A DNA stretch of 64,000 nucleotides from MGBC163016 sp964631345 (GCA_964631345.1 CAZVWE010000010.1:1-64000), one strand, 5' to 3'; positions 27,323-35,768 are shown, counted from the stretch's first letter. The notes: generated by a model from the letters alone, not told the origin. Translations and numbers: made by a program.

Positions 27323-28162
27323 TTAGAGCTGCTCCGGCTCGGGCGTGTTCCACCCTGGACGTTCAATACGCATCTTTTCGACTCCATGGCCGAAAATCTG
27401 TGACGTTGCGCCATGCAAAATGGTTGCTTTAGCACGTTCGGGATCGGTGATTACAGATCCCGCTAAACAATCAATGCCGAAATCGTAGAAAATTGGTGAC
27501 GGCACAACACTGGGGCCGACCATAACCACACTGCTGTCTGCTTTGCGAGCAAGCTCTAGTAAACGAGTGATAGTTTTATTTGTAAGAGTGATTCCAGTTA
27601 TGAAATTAATGTCTTGATGGGGGATCACATATTCACAAGCTGGATCTGGTATATCTCCTGCTTGTGGTTCACGTTCAAGGATTGTAAGTTCGCATTCATC
27701 CGCTAGTTTTTCCACTAAAGGAAAATGACCAACGACCGTTACCTTTTTTCCAACACAAATCTTTTTGTATAAATCAAAAGCATCATTTGAGGTTTTTGAT
27801 TCGACAATCATTCCTGCTTCTTCAAGGCGACTACCATATGAATACCATGCATTTAGTGCTGCTACGCCAACACTTGCTTCCATAAAATTCCAACTTGTAG
27901 CCAAGCAAGCAACGTCACGAAGTGTCATATAGAGTGGTTGAGAACTTAGCGAAAACGAACCAGAGCCTCCACGTGTCAGCATTGACATACCAAACCCGCA
28001 TTCAGCTTCCAGCAAAATCCAATGGTTGGCAACGCAATAATCTTTGACGCCGATATCTTCCGGGATGCCTTCTATAAGCTTTTTGTAAAGATCCCATTCC
28101 TTGGGTAACTGTGATATCTCCATCCAACTAGGAAGATGGTGTTTATCCGCACAAATCGACAT
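27323..28162 (-). CDS. DUF4213/DUF364 putative heavy-metal-chelation protein
   Basis: 279 residues. The N-terminal part has the DUF4213 pattern and the C-terminal part the DUF364 Rossmann-like pattern (VTVVGHFPLVEKL near 140-152, VVMVGPSVVPSP near 210-221). Pfam describes DUF364 as a putative heavy-metal chelation domain on structural grounds; no enzyme activity is established to my knowledge. No signal peptide, so cytoplasmic. It is the first gene of the metal-import operon, so it may receive the incoming metal or modify a metal carrier. Candidate regulatory palindromes lie upstream. Confidence 0.88.
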   Translation of the reverse strand: MSICADKHHLPSWMEISQLPKEWDLYKKLIEGIPEDIGVKDYCVANHWILLEAECGFGMSMLTRGGSGSFSLSSQPLYMTLRDVACLATSWNFMEASVGVAALNAWYSYGSRLEEAGMIVESKTSNDAFDLYKKICVGKKVTVVGHFPLVEKLADECELTILEREPQAGDIPDPACEYVIPHQDINFITGITLTNKTITRLLELARKADSSVVMVGPSVVPSPIFYDFGIDCLAGSVITDPERAKATILHGATSQIFGHGVEKMRIERPGWNTPEPEQL

Positions 28163-28355
28163 CGCCCTAAGCTCCCTAATATATCCATTTGAGAATAATA
28201 TTGTGTTGAGGATTATACTCTTATAAGACTAATATGTAATAAGAATATTCTTATATCGGAATAATTATTCCTACACATTATAAATAGAGGAATAAAAGGA
28301 GAGGCAAGGGAGAGTGTCTTAAACAGCTGCGGTGATTTTCCGTTTCATAAATGTT

Positions 28356-28385
28356 CGGAAGAACACGGAAGAACACGGAAGAATT
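28356..28385. repeat. Three tandem 10-base CGGAAGAACA units
   Basis: Units at 28356-28365, 28366-28375 and 28376-28385, the last ending in TT. A short tandem array that could vary by slippage; no gene crosses it. Confidence 0.6.
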
Positions 28386-28414
28386 GACTCCGATTTTGGA
28401 CTCGCTGGACATTA

Positions 28415-28459
28415 AAAAGTGACGAGGACTTTTCAACATGAAAAATCCCCGTCACTTTT
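28415..28459 (-). terminator. Terminator of the ferredoxin-like gene
   Basis: A 14-bp stem with one mismatch (28415-28428 with 28446-28459) directly after the stop on the minus strand, followed by TTAATG; the transcript side ends in TTTTTAA. It separates this gene from the metal-import operon. Confidence 0.75.
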
Positions 28460-28461
28460 GC

Positions 28462-29145
28462 TCACTTCAGCTCTCCGATGCGAGAGATAGTTATCACCTC
28501 GAGAGGGGTATCTTTGCCTGACGCCTCTAATGCCCGTCGCACTGCGTTCTCTAGACCACCACAGCAGGGTACTTCCATACGTGCCACTGTTATGGAGCGG
28601 ATGTTGTTACTCTCTAGGATGGCTTGCAGCTTCTCGGCATAGTCAACACCGTCTAGCTTCGGACAACCAATGATGGTCACGCGATCGCGCATGAAGTCTT
28701 TGTGGAAATCTCCATAGGCGAACGCTGTACAGTCGGCTGCTACCAGCAGATCAGCATTTGCAAAATAGGGCGCCTGAATGGGTACCAGCTTGATCTCGAT
28801 AGGCCAAGATGCTATCTGGGAAGGACGCGTGTCCTCTTCTGACCTTTCCGTAGCTGCTACCTCCGCTGCAATGGCCGCTCCAGCGATCGTGACGGCATCT
28901 CGTCCTTCGTGAGCGAGATGGCTCAATACGGCGGCCTCGTCATAGGGCTTCGCTTCTCGCTCCACAAATGTTATGGCTCCTGTGGGACAAGCGGGCAGGC
29001 AGTCACCCAAACCATCGCAGTAGTCATCCCGTAGAAGCTTCGCCTTGCCGTTCACCATACCGATAGCGCCCTCATGACAGGCGTTCACGCATAGCTTACA
29101 ACCTGTGCAGAGTTCCTCGTCAATGTTGATGATCTTTCGAAGCAT
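28462..29145 (-). CDS. Double [4Fe-4S] ferredoxin-like protein
   Basis: 227 residues from ATG 29145, nine bases after AAGGAG; two earlier ATGs are worse placed (29154 directly abuts AAGGAG). Two cluster motifs, CTGCKLCVNAC near 13-23 and CDGLGDCLPAC near 43-53, are followed by a C-terminal domain with a Cys-rich ARMEVPCCGGLENAVRR segment near 190. Similar 4Fe-4S plus CCGG proteins occur in anaerobes without assigned role and presumably shuttle electrons. Single gene with its own terminator. Confidence 0.85.
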   Translation of the reverse strand: MLRKIINIDEELCTGCKLCVNACHEGAIGMVNGKAKLLRDDYCDGLGDCLPACPTGAITFVEREAKPYDEAAVLSHLAHEGRDAVTIAGAAIAAEVAATERSEEDTRPSQIASWPIEIKLVPIQAPYFANADLLVAADCTAFAYGDFHKDFMRDRVTIIGCPKLDGVDYAEKLQAILESNNIRSITVARMEVPCCGGLENAVRRALEASGKDTPLEVITISRIGELK

Positions 29146-29334
29146 AGGTTTCATCTCCTTATGTGTTTCAGATAGTTCGTCATATGCGCGTATTGTATGC
29201 GCTTTCAAGAACCTCGAAGACCCTTGGTCTAAAACCGTAATATGCGTGATACGTTGGATATCACACGAACAGAAACATGAGACGCGGGATATGGGCAGGG
29301 CTGGTACATCTCTGACAGCGATAAATTGTTCTAG

Positions 29335-29363
29335 TTGACATATAACAAATATTCAGTTAAATT
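29335..29363 (+). promoter_or_regulatory. Promoter ahead of gntR-type gene
   Basis: TTGACA at 29335-29340 and TAAATT at 29358-29363 with a 17-base spacer. ATATAAC-like direct and inverted copies flank it (29340-29346, 29376-29383), possible self-binding sites for the GntR product. Confidence 0.5.
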
Positions 29364-29405
29364 GTGCTATATGAGATATAACATTTATGAAAGAAGGTAT
29401 TCCTC

Positions 29406-29921
29406 ATGATTATTGCGATAGATGAGGCTTTATCTGATCCCTTATATAAACAGATACATGACCAGATCATAGGCGGGATTGCCACGGGCGAGTTGGAACC
29501 GGGTACATCGCTTCCGTCTGTGCGTGCGCTGGCAAGTGATCTGGGTATAAATTTACACACCGTGAATAAGGCGTATGCGGTCTTGCGCGATGAAGGCTAT
29601 GTCCAAATGCGTGGACGATCCGGAGCTGTCATAAGCGAACCAAACGATGCAAGTCGGGCTGACAAAAACCGTGAGACGCTTGAAGCTATGGAAGACGATC
29701 TTTTCAAGTTGGCGCTTACCTATCGGGCATGCGGAGGTACGCGAGGGCAATTCCTCGAATGCGCTGCCGCTCAGGCTGCACGTGCTTATGGAGTAGTTGG
29801 GGTAGACAGGAGCGAAGACGCGACCAAGCGTTCGAAGAAGCGCTCTGCTCGCACGTCGGGAAATGCCGCAGAATGCGCTGTCGGAAGCCTATCTGCTAAC
29901 GCTTCCGCACAAGGGGTGTGA
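29406..29921 (+). CDS. GntR-family regulator, YtrA subfamily
   Basis: 171 residues; AAGAAGG precedes ATG 29406. The N-terminal winged helix (SLPSVRALASDLGINLHTVN near 38-57) with a short C-terminal part lacking a large effector domain places it in the YtrA group, which represses adjacent transporter or membrane-protein genes. The DUF1648 gene starts 5 bases after the stop. The C-terminal 40 residues are low-complexity Ser/Ala/Lys and may be dispensable. Confidence 0.9.
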   Translation: MIIAIDEALSDPLYKQIHDQIIGGIATGELEPGTSLPSVRALASDLGINLHTVNKAYAVLRDEGYVQMRGRSGAVISEPNDASRADKNRETLEAMEDDLFKLALTYRACGGTRGQFLECAAAQAARAYGVVGVDRSEDATKRSKKRSARTSGNAAECAVGSLSANASAQGV

Positions 29922-29925
29922 GGAC

Positions 29926-31044
29926 ATGCAACCCGTAGATCCAACCATGTATGCCCTGCTGGGGTTGGTATTGCTTTTCGTCCCTGTTACGGGTGTACTT
30001 ATGGCAGTAACGCCTTACCTTATGCCGAAGCGTGAGTGTTTCGCTGTGACTATTCCCGATGCTGCCTCGAGTGACCCCGACATCAAGCGTTTCAAGCGTT
30101 CTTTTGCCACCATCGTGGCCGTGGTAACACTGGTGCTTACCGCTCTTTGCGGTGTAAGTATTCTTATTGACCCTGAACACGCATTTCTTGTTGTCCTAGT
30201 CATTTCCGAACTCGTCCTGTGCTTCGGAAGCTACGGATTTATGCTTCACTTTCGCCAAAAGACGATAGCACTCAAGCAGGCGCGGGGTTGGAAGGCACAG
30301 TCAGCCAAGCGAGTCGGTTTTGTTGCCGAAGAGCCTGCACCAAGGCCGATTTCTCAGAAGTGGGATCTTTTGTTTTTGGTTCCCATCGCCATCACCGGAC
30401 TTGTTTGTATCGTTGGTTATCCGCTAATGCCCGAGCGCATTGCCACCAATGTCAATTTGTCAGGGCAGGTTAGCAATTGGGTAGAGAAGACGCCACTCAC
30501 CGCGGCCTTCCCGTTTTTGACAGTCGTATTCCTTGATGCCTGCTTTGTCTTCTCACACTGGATGATTTTGCGTTCTAAAAAGGGAGTGGATGCCGCGCGT
30601 CCTGCGGTGAGTGCTTGGGCATATGGAGCATTCGCTCGTGTCCAGAGCATGCTGCTTGTGGGACTTGGAACAATGCTTTCGTTTTTGGGGCCAATTATCG
30701 CGCTGTCGTTCATGGGCGTCATTACCGTGTTGCAGGCGATGCTTCCCATACTGGTCATGTTGGTGGTTGTGCTCGTGGTGGTGATGGCGGTCACGATGAT
30801 TTATGGACAGAACGGTGCGCGGCTTTTGCGTCGCATGGAAGAGCCTGATTCTATGCCGGTGGACGACGATCGATATTGGAAGTTGGGTATCTTTTACTGG
30901 AATCGTAATGATGCGAGCCTCTTTGTACCCGAGCGCTTTGGGGTGGGGTGGACTATGAATCTTGGAAGGCCGGCTGCATGGGTCATCATCGTTGGTTTCG
31001 TTGTTGTGATTGCCGCGTTTGTAGTCTTTTCGCTCTGCATGTAG
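29926..31044 (+). CDS. DUF1648/DUF5808 multi-pass membrane protein
   Basis: 372 residues from ATG 29926; an in-frame ATG at 29863 lies inside gntR and has no ribosome site. Six to seven hydrophobic segments. The DUF1648 block (PERIATNVNLSGQVSNW near 168-185) and a C-terminal DUF5808 block (WKLGIFYWNRNDASLFVPER near 315-334) are clear. Proteins of this type pair with GntR/YtrA regulators (as in Bacillus sdpI-like immunity loci and related); exact role unknown. The stop is immediately followed by a G-rich hairpin element. Confidence 0.85.
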   Translation: MQPVDPTMYALLGLVLLFVPVTGVLMAVTPYLMPKRECFAVTIPDAASSDPDIKRFKRSFATIVAVVTLVLTALCGVSILIDPEHAFLVVLVISELVLCFGSYGFMLHFRQKTIALKQARGWKAQSAKRVGFVAEEPAPRPISQKWDLLFLVPIAITGLVCIVGYPLMPERIATNVNLSGQVSNWVEKTPLTAAFPFLTVVFLDACFVFSHWMILRSKKGVDAARPAVSAWAYGAFARVQSMLLVGLGTMLSFLGPIIALSFMGVITVLQAMLPILVMLVVVLVVVMAVTMIYGQNGARLLRRMEEPDSMPVDDDRYWKLGIFYWNRNDASLFVPERFGVGWTMNLGRPAAWVIIVGFVVVIAAFVVFSLCM

Positions 31045-31091
31045 GGGGGAGTCAGGGGGGGAGTCAAGAGAACCGTCCCCCTGACTCCCCC
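31045..31091. repeat. G-rich hairpin repeat element, perfect 15-bp arms
   Basis: 31045-31059 and 31077-31091 are exact inverse copies with a 17-base loop containing GAACCGT. It belongs to a family of similar elements in this window (see the copies near 31752, 39495, 43780, 52850 and 63041). It starts at the DUF1648 stop codon and ends at the truncated CPBP gene, so it may mark the deletion that removed the CPBP 5' end. Confidence 0.8.
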
Positions 31092-31706
31092 GGTGGTGTG
31101 GTGTACTTCCTTCTGAACCCGAGCCAGTTCGATCCAGCCATGCCGACGTTTGTGGAGACGACGCAGCGGCAGTTGGAAGCAGCCGGGCAATCGACTTCGA
31201 TGGATGAGGCACAGATTCGCATGATCGGCTACGCGCAGCTTGCGCTCGTGCTCGTGGCACCGCTGCTTAATTGCGTCACTTGTTTTGGCGAGGAATGGGG
31301 CTGGCGTGGCTATCTTTTGCCTCACATGCTGGAGAAGCACATCGTTACGTTCTCGGCTGTGGCGATCGGCATCATATGGGGACTTTGGCATGCACCAATA
31401 ACGGTACTTGGCCATAATTATGGGCTTGATTACCCGGGATGGCCGGTGCTCGGCATTGCAGCGATGTGCTGCTTCTGTGTGGTGTTGAGCTGCTTGTTCA
31501 GCTGGCTTACCCTGCGTTCTGAAAGTTGCTTGCCAGCTGTGCTCGCTCATGGTGCGGTGAACAGCTGCGTTGCGGCTCCCACTATGTTCCTGGTTGGGAC
31601 GGCGAACCCTTTTATCGATCCTACCGCTACAGGCATCGTCGGCGGTATCGGCTTTATTGTAGTAGCCGTGCTTTGCCTGGTTTCACTTCGAAGGCAGAAT
31701 GGATAA
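31092..31706 (+). pseudogene. CPBP intramembrane protease gene, 5' end missing
   Basis: The frame continues from sequence inside the hairpin element and holds the C-terminal half of a CPBP (CAAX protease/bacteriocin-processing) protein: CFGEEWGWRGYLLP with the EExxxR motif, GLWHAPI and AHGAVNS, the catalytic blocks. The usual first two or three membrane segments are absent and no start codon with ribosome site is apparent before 31138. Catalytic residues are intact, so either decay is recent or a shortened protein is made. Confidence 0.75.
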
Positions 31707-31751
31707 CAAGGGCAGAACTACATCTAATGATCCTGCCTAGAAGTAAAAAAG

Positions 31752-31781
31752 GGGAGTAAAAGGAACGTCTCTTTTACTCCC
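31752..31781. repeat. Hairpin repeat element, 11-bp arms
   Basis: GGGAGTAAAAG and CTTTTACTCCC flank GAACGTCT. Same layout and core as the element at 31045 but with different arm sequence. It lies between the CPBP remnant and the convergent nucleotidyltransferase gene and can serve as a terminator for both. Confidence 0.7.
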
Positions 31782-31798
31782 TTGGCGACGTGCTTAGT

Positions 31799-32446
31799 CT
31801 ATTTCGTTAATATGTTATTGGACCATCGAAGCAGTCTGCTTGCAAGCTCTTCGTTATCCATCTGCACATCTCCGTTATAAGCTTGCAACAGTAGTCTTTC
31901 ATCGTCACTTGCCAACTTTAGCAGTTGTGCGCGGCTGTTCACGAAATCGCCTGTCTGAGCAAAATGCTTTGCCCGAATTCCGAAGAACACTGACTTCAAG
32001 CAACCCTGCAATATGTCTGGAAGCATGTTTGGTTCGAATACTGTTGTGTGACAAAGCGCGTGGTAGATCTCAGACGTACACGCATCGGCTGCAAGTTTTG
32101 CATCCTCAGTGGTAAATTCTGTGTCCATGAAATCGAATGAGCCGTATTTGGTGTCAGTATCGTTCACGAGGTTAAACACATCATGTCGTGGCCAAGCTGC
32201 AAGCACTTCAGGTGATCCAATAAACCCGCAAGCAAGTTCGGCATGAGGCATCTTTTGGATGATGCTGCGATATATGGAAAGCTCGTTGGCGTCTAAGTCT
32301 TCTATAACAACCACGACATCGATATCGCTATCCTCACGTTGCTCGCCCCGAGCTCTGCTTCCTTGTAATCCGACGAGTATGAGTCTTTCCTTGAACTTGG
32401 CTTTCAATTGTTCAATAAGACTATTCATCCAAGTATCTATATCCAT
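31799..32446 (-). CDS. Nucleotidyltransferase-fold protein (MNT/antibiotic-type)
   Basis: 215 residues; AGAGGTG precedes ATG 32446. The N-terminal motif GSRARGEQREDSDIDVVV (near 28-45) is the nucleotidyltransferase Gx(10-13)DxD signature. The C-terminal half is helical, like HEPN-associated or aminoglycoside-adenylyltransferase-like members. It may adenylylate a small molecule, RNA or protein; no partner HEPN gene adjoins. Downstream of two membrane-protein genes but with a gap and opposite relation to the repeats. Confidence 0.82.
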   Translation of the reverse strand: MDIDTWMNSLIEQLKAKFKERLILVGLQGSRARGEQREDSDIDVVVVIEDLDANELSIYRSIIQKMPHAELACGFIGSPEVLAAWPRHDVFNLVNDTDTKYGSFDFMDTEFTTEDAKLAADACTSEIYHALCHTTVFEPNMLPDILQGCLKSVFFGIRAKHFAQTGDFVNSRAQLLKLASDDERLLLQAYNGDVQMDNEELASRLLRWSNNILTK

Positions 32447-32553
32447 AAGAGCACCTCTTCTTTCTTACTAGCTTGCGATAGAGACGAATCGTTACAGTTC
32501 CGGCTTCTTTTCACACCGTTGCTTTTATGACAAGTAAAATAAGAGTGTATGCT

Positions 32554-33189
32554 TTACTCTTTACCGTCAAGTCCCAAGATGGAACGCACACCCAAAAGTC
32601 CGATCGTAATTGCAATGCCTGTCACGGTGAGAATAGGCATGATGAAGCGAAGTTGGACATCCTCTGCAGTGCCAAAGGCCGTGAGCATAGCGATTTCGAC
32701 AGCGAAGATAGAGACAAGTGCGATAGCTAAGTTCACACGACTGTTTGTGATGGCTATAACATCGTCGTCCTTTCTTAGTCTCACATAGGAGATTATTGAA
32801 GTAGTCAGCGAGTAGAAGGCGAAGGTGGCCATGGCATAGACTATGTACTCATGGTATTCGAAGTTACCTATTTCCTTCATGACCAGCGTAACAATACCTG
32901 ACAGCACAAATACTGACAAAAGAAGCATGACTCCGCATAAGCGTTCTATCTTGCGTGGGTTGCCTTCAGATTTATGCGAAGATCGGCTTAGATGAGACAG
33001 CAGTGCGAGACGCATAATGCCGAACAACATGTAGTAAGCACCGAGTGTTATGAACCAGACCGATGATTCAAGTACGCCAAGGATAATGTTTGCAACTGCC
33101 CAGATAGCATCGACTCCGAAACCTACCTTCACTCCCAGATAGCGCCGATAGTCCCGATCGCGCATGGCTCTGGTCACAAACTTATTCAT
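32554..33189 (-). CDS. Six-segment membrane protein of unknown function
   Basis: 211 residues from ATG 33189, with AGGACA six bases upstream; an upstream in-frame start at 33240 would overlap the previous gene. About six hydrophobic segments with a basic loop near 80-95. I do not recognise the family. It directly follows the two-segment protein gene (10-bp gap) and both face a TetR regulator, so the three likely form one unit, perhaps for export or envelope stress. Confidence 0.8.
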   Translation of the reverse strand: MNKFVTRAMRDRDYRRYLGVKVGFGVDAIWAVANIILGVLESSVWFITLGAYYMLFGIMRLALLSHLSRSSHKSEGNPRKIERLCGVMLLLSVFVLSGIVTLVMKEIGNFEYHEYIVYAMATFAFYSLTTSIISYVRLRKDDDVIAITNSRVNLAIALVSIFAVEIAMLTAFGTAEDVQLRFIMPILTVTGIAITIGLLGVRSILGLDGKE

Positions 33190-33199
33190 GCAGTATGTC

Positions 33200-33526
33200 C
33201 TACAAACGTGAGGCGAGATCCATGATCTGGGGTTTGGCAACCTCGCGCAAGTTTGCCAAATTACGTTTGTAGAGAGGGTAAGTTACGCAAGCAATAAGAA
33301 GTCCGAGGATGCCAATAAAGATGCCTAGCACGAAAAAGTTGCTTGTCACCATAGTAAGACTCATGCCTATGCCAAGAAGCAGGCATCCGAGGATACCGAT
33401 TGTGATTGCACGAAGACCTGCCTTTCTCTTCACAGTCTCTTCTATGGCAACAATCTGATCTTCTACTCTATTCTCCAGATTTTCGTGAGAGTACATCTCA
33501 ACAATCTCTTGAGCTGTTTTCTCCAT
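33200..33526 (-). CDS. Small two-segment membrane protein
   Basis: 108 residues: an acidic cytoplasmic head of about 35 residues, two adjacent hydrophobic segments (about 40-90), and a basic tail. Unknown family. First gene of a minus-strand pair divergent from the TetR gene at 33630, across a 103-bp control region. Ribosome site GAAAGG near 33538. Confidence 0.78.
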   Translation of the reverse strand: MEKTAQEIVEMYSHENLENRVEDQIVAIEETVKRKAGLRAITIGILGCLLLGIGMSLTMVTSNFFVLGIFIGILGLLIACVTYPLYKRNLANLREVAKPQIMDLASRL

Positions 33527-33540
33527 TTGTGAATCCTTTC

Positions 33541-33560
33541 AAAACGACATGTGACGTTTT
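33541..33560. promoter_or_regulatory. Imperfect palindrome, likely TetR operator
   Basis: AAAACGACAT/GTGACGTTTT pairs at eight of ten positions, in the middle of the divergent region between the membrane-protein pair and the TetR gene, just upstream of the -35 region for the minus-strand genes. Confidence 0.5.
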
Positions 33561-33629
33561 GTAGTTTAAGATGCTAATCATGTTCGTACAACGACATACA
33601 TAAAGGCATCTGTTGTTTTAAGGGGGTTT

Positions 33630-34187
33630 ATGGATAAAGCTGAATCGAAATTCACGAACATGGCAAAGAGAATGGATGCTGCGATGCTCGAACTCTTGGA
33701 AGAGAAAGCATTCAACGAAATTACGGTTACAGATGTGTGTAAAGCAGCTGGTGCACATCGTTCCACGTTCTACTCTCACTACAACAATACACACGAGCTT
33801 CTCAACGAAGTCAGGGACGACACCATGCGGAAGTTTTACGCGAGTTTTGAGCATCTCCCACGAGAAGCTACTTTCAAAGACCGCGAATACCTAGACACCT
33901 ATTTGAGGTTCATAGAAGACCATAAGCGACTGTTTAAGATATTCCTTGAGAACATCAATCTTTTTGATGGCTTCGGTGTGCTTATGAATCTAGAGGAGAA
34001 TATGCATGATATAGCTCCCGCTAATAGCACTCAAGAAAAACGATGGCGACACTACAAACTGCTCTTTATAGCATCTGGAATCACAAGTATCGTGTCGTTT
34101 TGGCTAGAGTCTGGGTGTGCTGAATCGAGAAGTGAGCTCATAGAGATCATCCTCTCCTGTTCAAGCGATGAATGTTGTTTTCGGTAG
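33630..34187 (+). CDS. TetR/AcrR-family regulator (TetR_C_7 type)
   Basis: 185 residues with AAGGGGG before ATG 33630. The N-terminal HTH (ITVTDVCKAAGAHRSTFYSH, near 31-50) is a standard TetR domain; the C-terminal part resembles DhaS-like TetR_C_7. It is divergent from two membrane-protein genes and probably represses them. Confidence 0.9.
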   Translation: MDKAESKFTNMAKRMDAAMLELLEEKAFNEITVTDVCKAAGAHRSTFYSHYNNTHELLNEVRDDTMRKFYASFEHLPREATFKDREYLDTYLRFIEDHKRLFKIFLENINLFDGFGVLMNLEENMHDIAPANSTQEKRWRHYKLLFIASGITSIVSFWLESGCAESRSELIEIILSCSSDECCFR

Positions 34188-34221
34188 ATGAGCTGCCAAT
34201 ATTCCTAAGAAAAAAATATTT

Positions 34222-34358
34222 GCAAAAATTTAAATAACGACTTGCTTTGGCACCTCTAACTTAAATGAGTTTAAGTTAGAGATATTCGAAAGCTGTCTAA
34301 TAAAAAAATTCGCCTTAAATTCTTTCTTATTCGGTTCCAACCTCAAGGATGTCCATGT
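34222..34358. repeat. Left copy of 137-bp direct repeat, containing the 3' end of fic
   Basis: Matches 35529-35665 at an offset of 1,307 bases with three mismatches in 137. It contains the last ten codons of the fic gene at 34327-35463 and a perfect hairpin at 34254-34281 (CTCTAACTTAAA, loop TGAG). Confidence 0.9.
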
Positions 34359-35463
34359 ACTCTTTAAAAACATACGTCTTATTTCTTTTTCTTGTAGGAT
34401 CATCATCTACAAGAATCCCGATCTTTTCCAATTGATGAATCAATGTGCCCGCTGTTGGATCACTGACTTCGGCTATCTCGGCTACACGTTTTCTGGTGAT
34501 TCTTGGCGTAACAAAAAGTGCATCAAGAATCTTGCGTGCATTAATCGATGATACATTGCTTAATGCGTCTATTGCCTCTATCTTCTCTAGCCTGAGCGCA
34601 TCAATTTTTTTGGCAGATTCTGTTGACTCTGTAGATATTTCGATAATTCCGCGAAGAAAAAATTTAACCCATTGTTCCCATTCGCCGTGATTTCTGACTG
34701 CCATGAGCTTGTCATAATATTCAGCTTTGTTTCTTTTGAAGTAATAACTCAAATATAAAAGCGGCTTATGAAGAATATCCTGCTGGTAAAGCCAAAACGT
34801 AATAAGCAGTCGCCCCATTCGTCCATTACCATCGATAAAAGGATGAATTGTCTCAAATTGGGAATGTATCAACGCAATCTTGATCAAAGGAGGAACGTCA
34901 TCTTCGGCATAAAAGTAATTCTCCAGCTCTCCTAGCGCCTCTTTCATGTCATCCACACAGGGAGGAATATAGATAGCATCCGATAGTGAACATCCTGCTG
35001 GTCCAATCCAGTTTTGAGTATGTCGAAACCTTCCAGGAGAATATTCGCTGCCTCGCCCTGATGAAAGAAGTTGCTCATGGATCTCACAAATCAATCGCAA
35101 GCTTAGAGGCAAATCATTTATCCGGTCTATACCGTAATTAATTGCCTTGACGTAATTAGTAACCTCTTTTGCATCAGATGTTTGAATATCTTCTGCCTCT
35201 AACACTTCAATTAAAGATGCTTGAGTTCCCTCGATTTGAGAACTCAGCAGCGCTTCCTTTTTCACGTACATAGATACGAAGAGGTCTGGATTGGGGAGAG
35301 TTTGTGTTACCCCATCCAGTCTCCCAAGGGCTCTATCAGCTTTCGAAAGTAAAGTCAGCATCTCTGCATCTATCTTTAATTCAGGAACAGGAGGAAGCGG
35401 ACTAGGCTTAAAGGATTTGTAACCAGTGGGTTGCTGTATATAATACCCGGCTCGATGCTCCAC
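34327..35463 (-). CDS. fic: Fic-domain protein (AMPylase/filamentation-type), class II
   Basis: 378 residues from GTG 35463, seven bases after AGGGAG; a TTG at 35532 lies inside the flanking repeat. The active-site loop HPFIDGNGRMGR has His near 207. The inhibitory helix SSQIEGT near 73-79 precedes it, the class II arrangement. The C-terminus is a winged-helix domain. Fic enzymes usually transfer AMP to target proteins; targets here are unknown. It is one of three fic genes in the window and sits inside long direct repeats that include a second copy of its own 3' end. Confidence 0.92.
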   Translation of the reverse strand: MEHRAGYYIQQPTGYKSFKPSPLPPVPELKIDAEMLTLLSKADRALGRLDGVTQTLPNPDLFVSMYVKKEALLSSQIEGTQASLIEVLEAEDIQTSDAKEVTNYVKAINYGIDRINDLPLSLRLICEIHEQLLSSGRGSEYSPGRFRHTQNWIGPAGCSLSDAIYIPPCVDDMKEALGELENYFYAEDDVPPLIKIALIHSQFETIHPFIDGNGRMGRLLITFWLYQQDILHKPLLYLSYYFKRNKAEYYDKLMAVRNHGEWEQWVKFFLRGIIEISTESTESAKKIDALRLEKIEAIDALSNVSSINARKILDALFVTPRITRKRVAEIAEVSDPTAGTLIHQLEKIGILVDDDPTRKRNKTYVFKEYMDILEVGTE

Positions 35464-35528
35464 CACGATTCTCCCTTTAATTAAGCATGTCTTGATTGAT
35501 TTGATTCTATCGTAAGAAAAGAAAATGG

Positions 35529-35665
35529 GCAAAAATTTAAATAACGACTTGCTTTGGCACCTCTAACTTAAATGAGTTTAAGTTAGAGATACTCGAAAGC
35601 TGCCTAATAAAAAAATTCGCCTTAAATTCTTTTTTATTCGGTTCCAACCTCAAGGATGTCCATGT
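35529..35665. repeat. Right copy of 137-bp direct repeat, containing a second fic 3' end
   Basis: Copy of 34222-34358. On the minus strand it reads a fic-type tail HMDILEVGTE then stop, preceded by NHFEQKE after an in-frame stop, so this is the end of a second, otherwise lost fic gene. The hairpin at 35561-35588 lies about 98 bases ahead of the intact fic start and could act as its operator. Confidence 0.85.
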
Positions 35666-35768
35666 GTTCCTTTTGCTCGAAATGGTTTTAGAATAAAAGT
35701 TGTTGAAAAAGTGCGCATAAGCGTTAGCAAGATGCTGCTAATGACTTCGAGCTACGAACCCTGGAAAT

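Larger units (their letters stand above)
28163..28461. promoter_or_regulatory. Control region of the metal-import operon with two perfect 14-bp palindromes
   Basis: TAAGAATATTCTTA at 28240-28253 and GGAATAATTATTCC at 28258-28271 are exact palindromes. A minus-strand TATAAT at 28212-28217 with ATTACA about 17 bases before it is a likely promoter for the DUF364 gene, so the palindromes sit at and just upstream of the -35. Such AT-rich palindromes suit Fur-like or other metal-dependent regulators. A three-unit repeat of CGGAAGAACA follows at 28356-28385; the rest is unremarkable. Confidence 0.6.

Noticed and set aside
29863..29925. Earlier start for the DUF1648 gene inside gntR
   Set aside because: No ribosome site; the first membrane segment begins after ATG 29926.
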